Shown here piece by piece: positions 24,667-33,714 of a stretch of 43,563 bases of DNA; within the stretch, counting starts at the first letter, position 1, and every line of letters begins with the position of its first letter. The notes below the pieces were generated by a model that was given only the letters and a program-made list of their open reading frames with translations, searched no databases and was not told the DNA's origin. Origin of the DNA: Acetobacteraceae bacterium (GTDB lineage Bacteria; Pseudomonadota; Alphaproteobacteria; Acetobacterales; Acetobacteraceae); NCBI GenBank assembly GCA_003151425.1, contig PLXO01000085.1, forward strand, positions 1 through 43,563. Reading direction: 5' to 3'. A program made the position numbers and the translations under genes.

Positions 24667-26355
24667 ATGAGCGACCGGTCACGCAACGAGTTCATCAAGG
24701 AAGAAAGCCGTTACTTGCGCGGTACTATCGCCGATGGCTTGCGCGACCATGTCACCGGCGCGATTGCCGAGGACGACACCCAGCTTACGAAGTTTCACGG
24801 CATCTATCAGCAGGACGACCGCGACCTGCGCGGCGAGCGCGCCAAGAAGAAGCTGGAGAAGGCGTTCAGCTTCATGGCACGGGTGCGGGTCCCGGCCGGT
24901 GTTCTGACCGCCGCGCAATGGATCGGCCTGCACGATATCGCCGCCGAGCGCGGCAACGGCACGCTGCGTCTGACGACGCGGCAGACCATCCAACTGCATG
25001 GCCTGATCAAGAGCAATCTGCGGCCGGCCATCCAGGGGATCCACGCGGCGCTGCTGGATACCATTGCAGCCTGCGGTGACGTGAACCGCAATGTCATCGC
25101 CTCGGTCGTACCGCAACATCCCGCGATCCATACCGAGATCACCGCACTCGCCCGTGCCATCAGCGAGCATCTGCTGCCGCGGTCACGCGCCTGGCACGAG
25201 ATTTTTGTCGACGGCGAGCAGGTGGTAGGCGGCGAGACCGAGGACGAACCGATCCTCGGCCGCACCTATTTGCCGCGCAAGTTCAAGATTGCGATCGCGG
25301 TGCCGCCACAGAATGACACCGACGTCTTCGCGCACGACATCGGCCTGATCGCCATCGTCGCGCAGGGCAAGGTGGTCGGCTACAATGTGGTTGCCGGCGG
25401 CGGTATGGGCATGACGCACGGCGAGCCCGATACCTTCCCACGCACCGGCGATGTGCTTGGCTTCTCCACGCCGGATCAGGTGGTGGAGGTGTGTGAGAAG
25501 ATCGTCACCATTCAGCGCGATTGGGGTGATCGCTCGGACCGCAAACATGCGCGGTTGAAATACACCATCGAACGGGTCGGCCTGGAGCGCTTCGCGGCGG
25601 AGTTGCAGGCCCGGCTCGGGATCTCCCTGGCGCCGGCACGGCCGTACCAATTCGCGCGCACGGGAGACCCGTCCGGCTGGATCGAAAGCGCGGATGGCCA
25701 GGCACACCACTTCCTGTTCATCGAGAACGGCCGGGTGCTCGGGACCATGCTCGACGGCTTGCGGGCCATCGCCGAACGACATGATGGCCGGTTCATCCTC
25801 ACGGCGAACCAGAACCTGGTGATTGCTGACGTTGCGTCCGCCCAACGTCCGGTCCTCGAGTCGTTGCTGCAGCAATTCAACCTGTCGTCACCTGGTGCAT
25901 TGCGGCGCAACGCCATGGCCTGCGTGGCATTGCCGACATGCGGCCTCGCACTGGCCGAAAGCGAGCGTTATTTACCGCAACTGATCGACGCGCTTGAACG
26001 CGAGGCGGCACAATACGGCCTGGGTAACGATGAGATCATTATTCGCATGACCGGCTGCCCGAATGGCTGCGCGCGGCCCTATCTGGCGGAGATCGGCCTC
26101 GTCGGCACCGGGCCTGGCCGCTACAACCTGTATCTCGGCGGCGCCTTCGAGGGCACGCGTCTATCCAAGCTTTATCGCCAGGACGTAGGCCATGCCGATA
26201 TGGTTGCCTCGTTGAAACTACTGTTCGCGGCTTATGCCGGGCAGCGGCGGCAGGGTGAACGGTTCGGCGACTTCGTCATTCGTACCGGCGTGGTGCGCGC
26301 CACCACGGCCGGCCATCGCTTCCATGCCGATGTCGCGTCCGCGCCGGGAGTCTGA
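24667..26355 (+). CDS. cysI: Sulfite reductase (NADPH) hemoprotein beta component
   Basis: This 562-residue protein reduces sulfite to sulfide by six electrons on a siroheme-[4Fe-4S] centre. The cluster ligands are visible as CVALPTCGLA and MTGCPNGCARPY, that is C-x5-C and C-x3-C. Other blocks are TTRQTIQLHGLIKSNLRP, CGDVNRNVIAS, YLPRKFKIAI and NVVAGGGMGMTHGEPDTFPR. These separate it from nitrite reductase and fit CysI. The Shine-Dalgarno is weak (GAGGCG). The 159-base gap 24508-24666 after cysJ holds no obvious gene or terminator, so co-transcription is likely. Confidence 0.95.
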   Translation: MSDRSRNEFIKEESRYLRGTIADGLRDHVTGAIAEDDTQLTKFHGIYQQDDRDLRGERAKKKLEKAFSFMARVRVPAGVLTAAQWIGLHDIAAERGNGTLRLTTRQTIQLHGLIKSNLRPAIQGIHAALLDTIAACGDVNRNVIASVVPQHPAIHTEITALARAISEHLLPRSRAWHEIFVDGEQVVGGETEDEPILGRTYLPRKFKIAIAVPPQNDTDVFAHDIGLIAIVAQGKVVGYNVVAGGGMGMTHGEPDTFPRTGDVLGFSTPDQVVEVCEKIVTIQRDWGDRSDRKHARLKYTIERVGLERFAAELQARLGISLAPARPYQFARTGDPSGWIESADGQAHHFLFIENGRVLGTMLDGLRAIAERHDGRFILTANQNLVIADVASAQRPVLESLLQQFNLSSPGALRRNAMACVALPTCGLALAESERYLPQLIDALEREAAQYGLGNDEIIIRMTGCPNGCARPYLAEIGLVGTGPGRYNLYLGGAFEGTRLSKLYRQDVGHADMVASLKLLFAAYAGQRRQGERFGDFVIRTGVVRATTAGHRFHADVASAPGV

Positions 26356-26380
26356 CGTTGCATCAGCTTGGGTGGATGAG

Positions 26381-26476
26381 ATGGGTGTTGGACTGGCGGT
26401 GATCTATAGCCTGCTCTACGCGGCCTGGCAGCGCGCGGGCCGGCATCTGCAAGCTCCGGATGTCACGGTGCCTTGA
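26381..26476 (+). CDS. Possible 31-residue membrane peptide after cysI
   Basis: An ATG at 26381 preceded by GGTGGA opens a 31-codon frame ending at TGA 26474-26476. The product starts MGVGLAVIYSLLYAAW, a single hydrophobic segment, followed by QRAGRHLQAPDVTVP. It lies 25 bases after the cysI stop on the same strand. Size and shape are those of many small membrane proteins, but there is no homology I can name and chance cannot be excluded. Confidence 0.3.
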   Translation: MGVGLAVIYSLLYAAWQRAGRHLQAPDVTVP

Positions 26477-26548
26477 TCCCGGGTGGCGCGTTCCGGCTCT
26501 CGGGTCTGGCGCGGGCGTGTCGGTCCCGCACCGGTTGGAGTAGGCGTA

Positions 26549-27802
26549 TCAGGCAATGACACTCTGCTTGATGGCGGTTACCGGCGCCTTGCCGGCAGTC
26601 GCCGAATTCGGGATGTCCCCGCTTGCATCTCCCAGCGCCGCGACCGTGTGCTGCGCGATCATCCGCGCCTCATCCGTCGGAATGACCCAGGCGGACACGC
26701 GGCTCGTTGGCGCGGTGATGCAGCCCTCGCCGCGCGCGTTGGCGGCCGGATCGAGCGCGATGCCAAGCCACGCCAATCCGTGGCAGATGCGCTCGCGGAT
26801 GATCGGCGCGCGTTCGCCGATGCCGGCGGTGAACACCAGCCCGTCGAGCCCGCCCAGACAGGCCGCCATCCCGCCGATCTCGCGCACGGCGCGATAGACG
26901 AACAGATCGACGGCCTGCGCGGCCTCGGGCAGCTTGGACGCCAGCAGGTCGCGCATGTCGCCGCTAATCCCGCCCGAGACACCCAACAGGCCGGACTGCT
27001 GATACAGCAGCAGCCGCAAGGCCTCGTTGGTCATGCCCTTGTCCAGCAGGAACAGCAGGACGCCGGCGTCGATGCTGCCGCAACGCGTACCCATCGGCAG
27101 CCCGTCGAGCGCCGTAAACGACATCGTGGTATCGACGCTCATGCCGCGCCGCATGGCACAGAGGCTGGCGCCGTTGCCGAGATGGGCGACGACCACACGA
27201 CCGCGGGCCAAATCCGGCGCGAGGCGGGCCAGTGAGCGGGCGATCGACTCGTACGACAGTCCGTGGAAACCGTAGCGCCGGATGCCCGCGTCGTGCATCT
27301 CGCGCGGCAGGGCGAAGCGCATTGCCGTGTCGGCGCGCGCGGCGTGGAACGCGGTATCGAAGCAGGCGACCTGGGGCAGCCCGGGATGCGCGGTCGCCAG
27401 CGAACGAATCGCCAGAAGATTGTGCGGTTGGTGCAGCGGCGCCAGCGGGATCAGATCTTCGAGTTCGCGTATGACACGGGCGTCGATCACCACCGGGGCG
27501 GTGAACCTCGACCCGCCATGGACGACACGGTGGCCGGCCGCAACCAGCTTGCCGCCGGCGGCATGCTCGTCGATCCAGTCGAGCAGCCGGCGAAACAGCG
27601 CCTCCTGGCCGCCATCAGCCGCGTCCCAGGTGCGATCGGCGAGGATTTTGCCGGCGGCATCGTGCGCCATGAAGTGCGGCGACCGGCCAATCCCCGAGAT
27701 CTCGCCTTTCAGCAGCAGCTCGGCGTCCTCCGCACGGGCCGTCCATAGGGCGAACTTGACGCTGGACGAGCCGGCGTTGATGACCACAACGGCGGCGTTC
27801 AT
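26549..27802 (-). CDS. ackA: Acetate kinase
   Basis: This 417-residue ASKHA-fold kinase interconverts acetate and acetyl phosphate with ATP/ADP. It shows VVVINAGSSSVKFALW at the start (phosphate-1 motif), GHRVVHGGSRFTAPV, ACFDTAFHAARADTA, RYGFHGLSYESIA, VVVAHLGNGASLCAM and LVFTAGIGERAPIIRE. The start at ATG 27802 places the NAGSSS motif at the usual distance; the frame is open further upstream. It lies 72 bases after the acyltransferase fusion gene. The two would convert acyl-CoA to acyl phosphate and then to acid plus ATP. Propionate kinase is an alternative name. Confidence 0.93.
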   Translation of the reverse strand: MNAAVVVINAGSSSVKFALWTARAEDAELLLKGEISGIGRSPHFMAHDAAGKILADRTWDAADGGQEALFRRLLDWIDEHAAGGKLVAAGHRVVHGGSRFTAPVVIDARVIRELEDLIPLAPLHQPHNLLAIRSLATAHPGLPQVACFDTAFHAARADTAMRFALPREMHDAGIRRYGFHGLSYESIARSLARLAPDLARGRVVVAHLGNGASLCAMRRGMSVDTTMSFTALDGLPMGTRCGSIDAGVLLFLLDKGMTNEALRLLLYQQSGLLGVSGGISGDMRDLLASKLPEAAQAVDLFVYRAVREIGGMAACLGGLDGLVFTAGIGERAPIIRERICHGLAWLGIALDPAANARGEGCITAPTSRVSAWVIPTDEARMIAQHTVAALGDASGDIPNSATAGKAPVTAIKQSVIA

Positions 27803-27874
27803 GTCAGCGCTACCCTGCAAATCAGCCTTCCCTCGCAAGTCGGCCCTGGCCACATGTTCGCCTTCCCCAACGTG

Positions 27875-29290
27875 TCATACCCCTGGAAGGCTGCGTCCGT
27901 GCGTCGTCAGCACGGCGATGGCGCAGGACGCCAGGCGGGTGCGCGCACTGTCGGCGCGGCTGGTCAGAATGATCGGCACGCTGGCGCCCAGGACGATGCC
28001 GGCGGCATCGGCGCCGCCCGAGAAGGTCATCTGCTTGGCCAGCATGTTGCCCGCTTCAAGGTTCGGCACGATGAGGATGTCGGGGTGGCCGGCGACGGGG
28101 GAGGCGATGCCTTTGATCAGCGCCGCCGCGACGCTGATCGCGTTGTCGAAGGCAAGCGGCCCGTCGAGCAGGCCGCCTCGGATCTGGCCGCGCTCGGCCA
28201 TTTTGCACAGCGCCGCGGCGTCGAGCGTGCTCGGGATCCGCGGCGTTACGGTCTCCACGGCGGACAGCACCGCAACCTTGGGCAGCACGATGCCCAGCGC
28301 ATGGGCAAGGTCGATTGCGTTCTGCACGATGTCGACCTTTTCCTCCAGCGTGGGTGCGATGTTGATCGCGCAGTCGGAGAGGATCAGCGGCTTGGGGGAC
28401 GACACCAGCAGCATGACATAGGCATGGCTGATGCGCCGGCCGGTGCGCAGGCGGTTTTCCCGGCGCATGACCTCGTGCATCAGCTCGTCGGTGTGCAGGC
28501 TGCCTTTCATCAGCGCCTGGACCTTGCCGTCCCGTGCCAGGGCGGCACCGACCTCGGCCGCGTGATGCGAATGTTCGACGCCGATGATCGGAATGTCGCC
28601 AAGATCGAGGCCGGCCGCCGCCGCAACCGCGCGGATCTTCGCTTCCGGACCGATCAGGATCGGATCGATGAAGCCCGCTGCCGCTGCCTCCAGCGCGCCA
28701 GCCAGGCTGTCGCGATCGCACGGATGAATGACCGCGGTCGGCAGCGGCGGCAGCGCGTCCGCGCGCAGCAGCAGGTCGTCGAAGGAGGCGTGATGGACGA
28801 CGGACACCTCGGGCAGCGCGGTGCGCTGGCGGTGCACCTTCTCGGGCGGCGCGATCACCTCGGCGGTGCCTGAAATGACGGCCTTGCCGTCCTGGTTCGT
28901 GCAGACGCAGTCGAGCACGACGCGCCGGTCCGCCGCGTGCTTTTCGCGCACCATGACACTTGCGGTCAGCGTGTCGCCCGGCTTGACCGCGCTGTGGAAG
29001 TGCAGGTCCTGGCGGCAATAGATCGTGCCGGTCCCAGGCAGCTTCGTGCCGAGCACGGAGGAGAACAGCGATCCGCCCAGCATGCTGTGCGCGACCAGGC
29101 CGTGCGCCATGGTGCCTTCGGCGTATTGCCGGTCGAGATGTGTCGGGTTCACGTCACCCGAGACGTTGGCGAAGACCTCGATGTCGGCCTGGGTCAGCGT
29201 GCGCACGACCTGGGCGGTATCGCCGACGGCGAGCTCGTCGAACGTCAGGTTCTCGATCATGTCGAGCGTGGAAATGTCATCGGTGGCCAT
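27875..29290 (-). CDS. Bifunctional MaoC-type enoyl-CoA hydratase / phosphate acyltransferase
   Basis: A 471-residue fusion. Residues about 10-145 are a MaoC hot-dog domain with the hydratase motif FANVSGDVNPTHLD (Asp/His catalytic pair) and MAHGLVAHSMLGGSLFSSVL. Residues about 165-470 are a phosphotransacetylase/phosphotransbutyrylase domain with MKGSLHTDELMHEVM, ILSDCAINIAPTLEEK and GPLAFDNAIS followed by AGHPDILIVPNLEAGNML. It probably handles acyl-CoA to acyl-phosphate conversion upstream of AckA, and (R)-3-hydroxyacyl-CoA dehydration. The start at 29290 gives the size seen in this fusion family. An in-frame ATG at 29404 would add 38 residues with no clear similarity. Confidence 0.88.
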   Translation of the reverse strand: MATDDISTLDMIENLTFDELAVGDTAQVVRTLTQADIEVFANVSGDVNPTHLDRQYAEGTMAHGLVAHSMLGGSLFSSVLGTKLPGTGTIYCRQDLHFHSAVKPGDTLTASVMVREKHAADRRVVLDCVCTNQDGKAVISGTAEVIAPPEKVHRQRTALPEVSVVHHASFDDLLLRADALPPLPTAVIHPCDRDSLAGALEAAAAGFIDPILIGPEAKIRAVAAAAGLDLGDIPIIGVEHSHHAAEVGAALARDGKVQALMKGSLHTDELMHEVMRRENRLRTGRRISHAYVMLLVSSPKPLILSDCAINIAPTLEEKVDIVQNAIDLAHALGIVLPKVAVLSAVETVTPRIPSTLDAAALCKMAERGQIRGGLLDGPLAFDNAISVAAALIKGIASPVAGHPDILIVPNLEAGNMLAKQMTFSGGADAAGIVLGASVPIILTSRADSARTRLASCAIAVLTTHGRSLPGV

Positions 29291-29722
29291 GTCGGTCGAG
29301 CGCATGCAAAAGCTGCGCCTGCCGATTGTGGGCATGTCGGATGCGGGGATGGCAGCCGCCCGCGCGTTGGTGTCGACGCGGGAAGCCTGTTCCAGGATGT
29401 CCATGTTAGGTCGCTTTGTGAGGTTCGCTGGTCGCAGCCGTCGCGCGGCGGATCAGGGTGCGAGGACGTAGCTGCGCGGCGCGTCCCAAGCGATGACCGC
29501 GCGCGGCTGACGATCCGCGGATATTTGGTCGAATGGCATTGTTGGTCGAACTTTCCGAGCGCGTGGGACAAAGCGGTGTGGCCGCATCCGGAGAAGGACG
29601 CGCTCTCGGATCGAGAACGGCTTTTTGCCCTACCGGCATCGTTGGTAAGCCGATGAAGTGAATGTCGGGTTAACCCGCTTGTCTCAATGTGCCCCGCTTG
29701 TCTTGGCCGTGCCCCGCTTGCT
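29291..29722. other. Upstream region of the acyltransferase gene with short repeats
   Basis: This stretch is either intergenic or partly N-terminal coding for the minus-strand acyltransferase gene, if its start is at 29404. From 29405 I see no gene on either strand. A perfect 12-base palindrome CGGGTTAACCCG lies at 29666-29677. It is followed by three near-copies of CCCGCTTGTCT-type words (about 29674-29720; CCCCGCTTGTCTTGGCCGTG then CCCCGCTTGCTTTAGCTGTG), which end at the 3' end of the histidine kinase gene. Confidence 0.5.
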
Positions 29723-32038
29723 TTAGCTGTGCAGCGTCGCAAGCAACGCACGCGCAAGGTCACCGGCGCGGTACGGCTTTTGCAGCAGCCGCGCACCGGT
29801 GACCGCCGGATCGGCCGACGGATCCGCCGCATGCTCGGGGAAGCCGGACGTCAGCAGCACCTTGATGTCCGGCTGCACCTTGCGTGCATGCTGGGCAAGT
29901 TCGAAGCCATTCATTCCGCCGGGCATCACCACGTCGGTGAACAACACCTGCACCGGCACGTTGCCGAGGTGGCCAAGTGCCGTCTCGGCGCTGTCCGCCT
30001 CGATCACCGCGTAGCCCAGGCCGGAAAGCTGGCGCACGGCGACGCGGCGCAGCGCCGCATTGTCCTCGACCACCAGCACCGTCTCGCCGTGACTGTCGCG
30101 CGCCTGCGCCGGCTCCGGCGCCAACGCCGGCGTCAACGCGGTCGCCGTTTTGGGGGTAACGGCGCGCGGCAGCAACAGCCGCACGGTGGTGCCCGACCCG
30201 AGCTCGCTGTCGACAGCGATATGGCCATCGGACTGGCTGATGAAGCCGAACACCATGCTGAGCCCGAGGCCGCTGTGCCTGTCCGCTGCCTTGGTCGTGA
30301 AGAACGGCTCGAAGACCCGGCTGAGCACGTCGGGCGCCATGCCGGCGCCGGTGTCGGCGACCTCGATCATCACGTAGTCACCCGGGTGCCAATTCTGCTG
30401 CATCGCGGCGTCGTCGGCATCGATCAGCCGATTGGCGGTTGCAATGCGCAGCCTGCCGCCACGCGGCATGGCGTCGCGGGCATTGCTGGCAAGGTTGACG
30501 ATGCATGATTCGAGCATACCGCGATCGGCGATCACCGGCCAGACCGAAGGTGACAGATCGAGCGTGATCGTTACATCCTCGCCCAGGACGCGCGTCAGCA
30601 GGCGCGTGATGTCGCCGATCACCGCATTCACCGCCAGCTCGGTCGGCCGCAGCGGCTGGCGCCGGGCAAAGGCGAGCAGATTGCGGGTCAGGTCGGCGCC
30701 GCGCAGGGCGGCGTCGGTGGCGTCCTTTACCAGCGCGACGATTTCGGGATTGTCCGTCAACCGCGAGTCGATCATGTCGAGATCGGCGATAATGATGCCG
30801 AGCAGGTTGTTGAAGTCGTGCGCCATGCCGCCGGCCAGATAGCCGATCGCCTCCATCTTCTGCGCCTGGCGCAGCGCGGCCTCGACCTGCCGCTGGCGCG
30901 TGATGTCCTCGGCCAGGCCGAGCACCAGGTCCTGGCCGGCGGCGTCGGGCCCAAGGCGGACCGCGCGGGTGCGCGCCTGCACGATGCGTCCGGACTTCGC
31001 GATGAAGCGCCGGTCGGTCGGGTCCCACTCGGGCACCGCACCAGGCGTTTCGATGATCGGGTTTGGGCAATCAGCGGGGTGACGGAACGCGGCGAGCCGG
31101 CGGCCGGTCAGTTCGTCGGCGCTATATTCGAGCATGCGGCACGTCGTGGCGTTGACCCACACGTAGCGCGGGTCGTCCACGGTCCGGAGCACCATGGCGA
31201 TCGGCGTTTCGTCGAGAATCTGCCGCAGCCGCGCGTCCAGGGCATGCAGCTCGGCCGCCATCGCCTCGGCACGCTTGCGCTCGGTGATGTCCTGCACCGT
31301 ACCGACGCGATAGTGGGCCGCGCCGGTTGGATCGAAGACGCTGGTGACGTCGATCTGCACCGGCAGCACCGATCCGTCGGGGCGCACGTATTCGGCTTCA
31401 GCGGTGACGCGCCCGGTGCGATCTGCCGTATCGAGCAAAGCCTGGACGCGCGCTCGTTCGGCAGCGGCGTAGGAACCGAGGATATTCGTGCCCCTGAGCT
31501 GCTCCACCGTCGTGCCGCGCAGGGCGGCAAAGGCGGGGTTGGCGAACTCGATTGCGTTGGTCCTGGCATCGACGATGGCGATGCCGAACGCGGCGTTGTG
31601 CAGCGCATCGGCCAGGCGTTGCAACTCTCGCGCCGCGCGGGCACGTTCCGCGACGTTGAGGTCGCGGCACCGCGCCATCGCCGCGTGCAGAGCGCCGATG
31701 ACCGCGACGTTGCTCACGGCGATCAGGGCGAACAGGATCATCGGGTTGGGGAGGCCGAGTTCCTCGAACCGTGAGGAAAATCCCGGCGGCACGAAAAAGC
31801 ACCATGCCGAGAGCGCGGCCAGCATCAACGCAACCAATCCGCTTTCCGTTCCGCCCAGGAGTGCCGCGAGGATCACCGCCGGGTAGAAGGTGATGAATGG
31901 CATGTCGAAGTTCAGCGGGCCGAGCGCCAGCCGCGCCAGCGTGGCCGCGCCGACCAGGACGATCGCCGCAAGATAGGCGGTCCCGGAACCCGGCCGCAGC
32001 CACGGCGGGTCGATGCGCAACTTGTTAAAATGAAACAA
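29723..32038 (-). CDS. Hybrid histidine kinase with DUF4118-like membrane domain and two PAS domains
   Basis: This 771-residue sensor kinase has an N-terminal membrane region of about three to four helices (AYLAAIVLVGAATLARLAL, FITFYPAVILAALLGG), as in DUF4118/KdpD-like sensors. PAS 1 (about 140-265) and PAS 2 (about 275-395) follow. The HisKA H-box is GGMAHDFNNLLG with His407, then ATPase boxes VNLASNARDAMP, DTGAGM and HSGLGLSMV. A C-terminal receiver has TVLVVEDN, the phospho-acceptor Asp702 in FTDVVMPGG, and QKPY. The start codon seems to be TTG (plus-strand CAA 32036-32038) with AAAGG seven bases before it. No separate response regulator is adjacent. The signal is unknown. Confidence 0.9.
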   Translation of the reverse strand: MFHFNKLRIDPPWLRPGSGTAYLAAIVLVGAATLARLALGPLNFDMPFITFYPAVILAALLGGTESGLVALMLAALSAWCFFVPPGFSSRFEELGLPNPMILFALIAVSNVAVIGALHAAMARCRDLNVAERARAARELQRLADALHNAAFGIAIVDARTNAIEFANPAFAALRGTTVEQLRGTNILGSYAAAERARVQALLDTADRTGRVTAEAEYVRPDGSVLPVQIDVTSVFDPTGAAHYRVGTVQDITERKRAEAMAAELHALDARLRQILDETPIAMVLRTVDDPRYVWVNATTCRMLEYSADELTGRRLAAFRHPADCPNPIIETPGAVPEWDPTDRRFIAKSGRIVQARTRAVRLGPDAAGQDLVLGLAEDITRQRQVEAALRQAQKMEAIGYLAGGMAHDFNNLLGIIIADLDMIDSRLTDNPEIVALVKDATDAALRGADLTRNLLAFARRQPLRPTELAVNAVIGDITRLLTRVLGEDVTITLDLSPSVWPVIADRGMLESCIVNLASNARDAMPRGGRLRIATANRLIDADDAAMQQNWHPGDYVMIEVADTGAGMAPDVLSRVFEPFFTTKAADRHSGLGLSMVFGFISQSDGHIAVDSELGSGTTVRLLLPRAVTPKTATALTPALAPEPAQARDSHGETVLVVEDNAALRRVAVRQLSGLGYAVIEADSAETALGHLGNVPVQVLFTDVVMPGGMNGFELAQHARKVQPDIKVLLTSGFPEHAADPSADPAVTGARLLQKPYRAGDLARALLATLHS

Positions 32039-32170
32039 CGAGCAACCTTTGTGCTCACGGCGATGAATGGGCGTTTGACGATGCTATACCGTTACCGTGC
32101 GCGTGTCGCGACCGGTTTAAGGGGGTGGGCCTGCCCCGTTTGGCGTTACGATAAGGGCATGGCCGGGACG

Positions 32171-32323
32171 TTACGTGTTTCTCCCCTCCCCTTGAGGGCT
32201 TGGGCCGCGAAGCGGACCAAGGGCCGGGGGAGGGGTTGGTGCCGGGGTCGCACTGAAGCTTATTCGCGCGCCGCCCCCTCCCCCCATCCCCCTCCCTCCA
32301 AGGGGAGGGGGAGAAACACGTAA
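32171..32323. repeat. Long CTCCCCTCCCCTT inverted repeat
   Basis: TTACGTGTTTCTCCCCTCCC (from 32171, continuing to TTGAGGG about 32198) is nearly the perfect reverse complement of 32294-32323 (CCCTCCAAGGGGAGGGGGAG, then AAACACGTAA). One extra C and one base change separate the arms. The roughly 95-base interior is itself GC-rich with further GGGG/CCCC runs. The element fills most of the 296-base gap between two minus-strand genes. Its symmetrical TTACGTGTTT/AAACACGTAA ends suggest a small mobile or RNA-forming unit. Confidence 0.8.
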
Positions 32324-32334
32324 CCTCCCCTCGG

Positions 32335-33303
32335 CTACCGGGCCAGCGGCAGCTTGGTCCCCGCCATTGCCCGCTCGACGATCACGGCGCGACGGAACCG
32401 GAACAACTTGGCCGGCCGGCCGCCGGTCTCGGTCGCCACGCCGCCGGTCTCCTCCACCAGCGCCTGCTGCTCGATCAGGCGGCGGAAATTCTGCTTGTGC
32501 AGGCGCCGTCCGGCCAACGCCTCCACCGCGCGCTGCAACTGGCCCAGGCTGAACCAGGGCGGCATCAGCTCGAACACCACCGGACGGTATTTGATCTTGC
32601 CGCGCAACCGCGCGATGCCGGTCGCCAGGATGCGGCGATGGTCGTGCGCCATCTGCTGGCCCGGCGCGGTCGCCCCGCCGGATTCCGGCACCAGCCCCGC
32701 CTCCCACAGCGTCTCGTAACGCTGCAGCACCAGCTCCTCGTTCCAGGACTGCGGCGCCACGCCGAAATTGATCGCGATGCGCCGCTGCCGGTCGTAGCGC
32801 AAGGCGGCGTCCGGCGCGGCGTCCGCCCAGGCGCCCAGCGCGCCCGCCAACGCGTCAGCCACGGCAGTGTCGGGCTCGCGCCGGTCCTCCCATGGGAAAT
32901 AACGATACCAGCTTTGCCAGCTCGCCCCCGCCTCGCCTTCCGTCCGTGCCTCGCGCGTCAGCCCGAGATAGGAGATCGAGATTGCACGCAGCGCCGGATC
33001 CTGCGCGCTGCGCCCGCGATCGGCGAAGGTGTAGAGCTGCTCGACATAGCCGAGCGGATGATGCGTCTGCTGCTCGACCCAGGTGCGCAGCCCGGCCTGC
33101 AAGGAACGGTGGCCGGACACGAACGGCCCGGAGGGCAACGCCGCGCCGTCCTCCACCGTCAGCACGCGCGGATCGCCATCCGTCACCGCGACCAGGACAG
33201 CGATCAGCTCGGCGGCAACGGTGCCGGCCGGCCCAGGGTTCGGCGATGCTGGGGCCGACGATGCCGGGGCCGGCGAAGTTGTGGTGGCATTTCGAACGGG
33301 CAT
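32335..33303 (-). CDS. NAD-regulator-type Nudix-like transcription factor (COG4111-like)
   Basis: This 322-residue protein has an N-terminal Nudix-like fold (about 35-190): VLVAVTDGDPRVLTVEDGAA, SLQAGLRTWVEQQTHHPLGY and VEQLYTFADRGR. The catalytic Nudix box (GX5EX7REUXEEXG) is absent, so hydrolysis is unlikely. A C-terminal winged helix (about 245-310) reads PPWFSLGQLQRAVEALAGRR and NFRRLIEQQALVEETGG. This architecture is that of NrtR-like NAD repressors and the alphaproteobacterial NAD regulator; the bound ligand is probably an NAD-related metabolite. The start MPVRNATTTS (33303) precedes a Pro/Ala repeat linker. No NAD gene is next to it, so targets may be elsewhere. Confidence 0.8.
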   Translation of the reverse strand: MPVRNATTTSPAPASSAPASPNPGPAGTVAAELIAVLVAVTDGDPRVLTVEDGAALPSGPFVSGHRSLQAGLRTWVEQQTHHPLGYVEQLYTFADRGRSAQDPALRAISISYLGLTREARTEGEAGASWQSWYRYFPWEDRREPDTAVADALAGALGAWADAAPDAALRYDRQRRIAINFGVAPQSWNEELVLQRYETLWEAGLVPESGGATAPGQQMAHDHRRILATGIARLRGKIKYRPVVFELMPPWFSLGQLQRAVEALAGRRLHKQNFRRLIEQQALVEETGGVATETGGRPAKLFRFRRAVIVERAMAGTKLPLAR

Positions 33304-33512
33304 GGAGTCCCAATCAGCCGCCGCACCCAGATGCCATGACAGCACGGGTGCCGCCAAGCACCATCCGCCGCGATGCAGGGGGCGTCCGACGATGCGAGCC
33401 GTGCCAGTGCCTGCCGGCATTCACGCATCGTCACGCGGTTTCGCCGGACGGCGGTGTGGTGCGGGGGAATCGCATGATGCATCCCAGGCGCGCGATCCAC
33501 GGCAAGCAAGAA

Positions 33513-33618
33513 TCACCATGAAGACACGAAGACCACGGAGCAGAGAATCGATGGCACTTCGTGCCAAGTGAGCCGTGCGACGCGCCTACATCCCTGCTTC
33601 GTGGTCTTCGTGGTGAAT
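33513..33618. repeat. GAAGACAC-type inverted repeat
   Basis: The left arm CACCATGAAGACACGAAGAC (continuing CACGGAGCAG to about 33543) matches the reverse complement of the right arm 33594-33618 (CTGCTTCGTGGTCTTCGTGG then TGAAT), except for one extra 8-base unit. Both arms are built from near-repeats of GAAGACCAC. A small hairpin GGCAC-TTC-GTGCC sits inside at 33553-33565. Confidence 0.7.
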
Positions 33619-33714
33619 CCGACCTGCTTTCGGATGGCCCAACGCCACAAACGGTTGGCATCGCACCCCTCGGCATGCGTCATGACGCCAACGGTCCCGG
33701 GCTTCGAATCGTCG

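Noticed and set aside
29687..31774. Long plus-strand open frames opposite the histidine kinase gene
   Set aside because: The minus strand encodes a complete sensor kinase with all motifs; the plus-strand products have no domain features.
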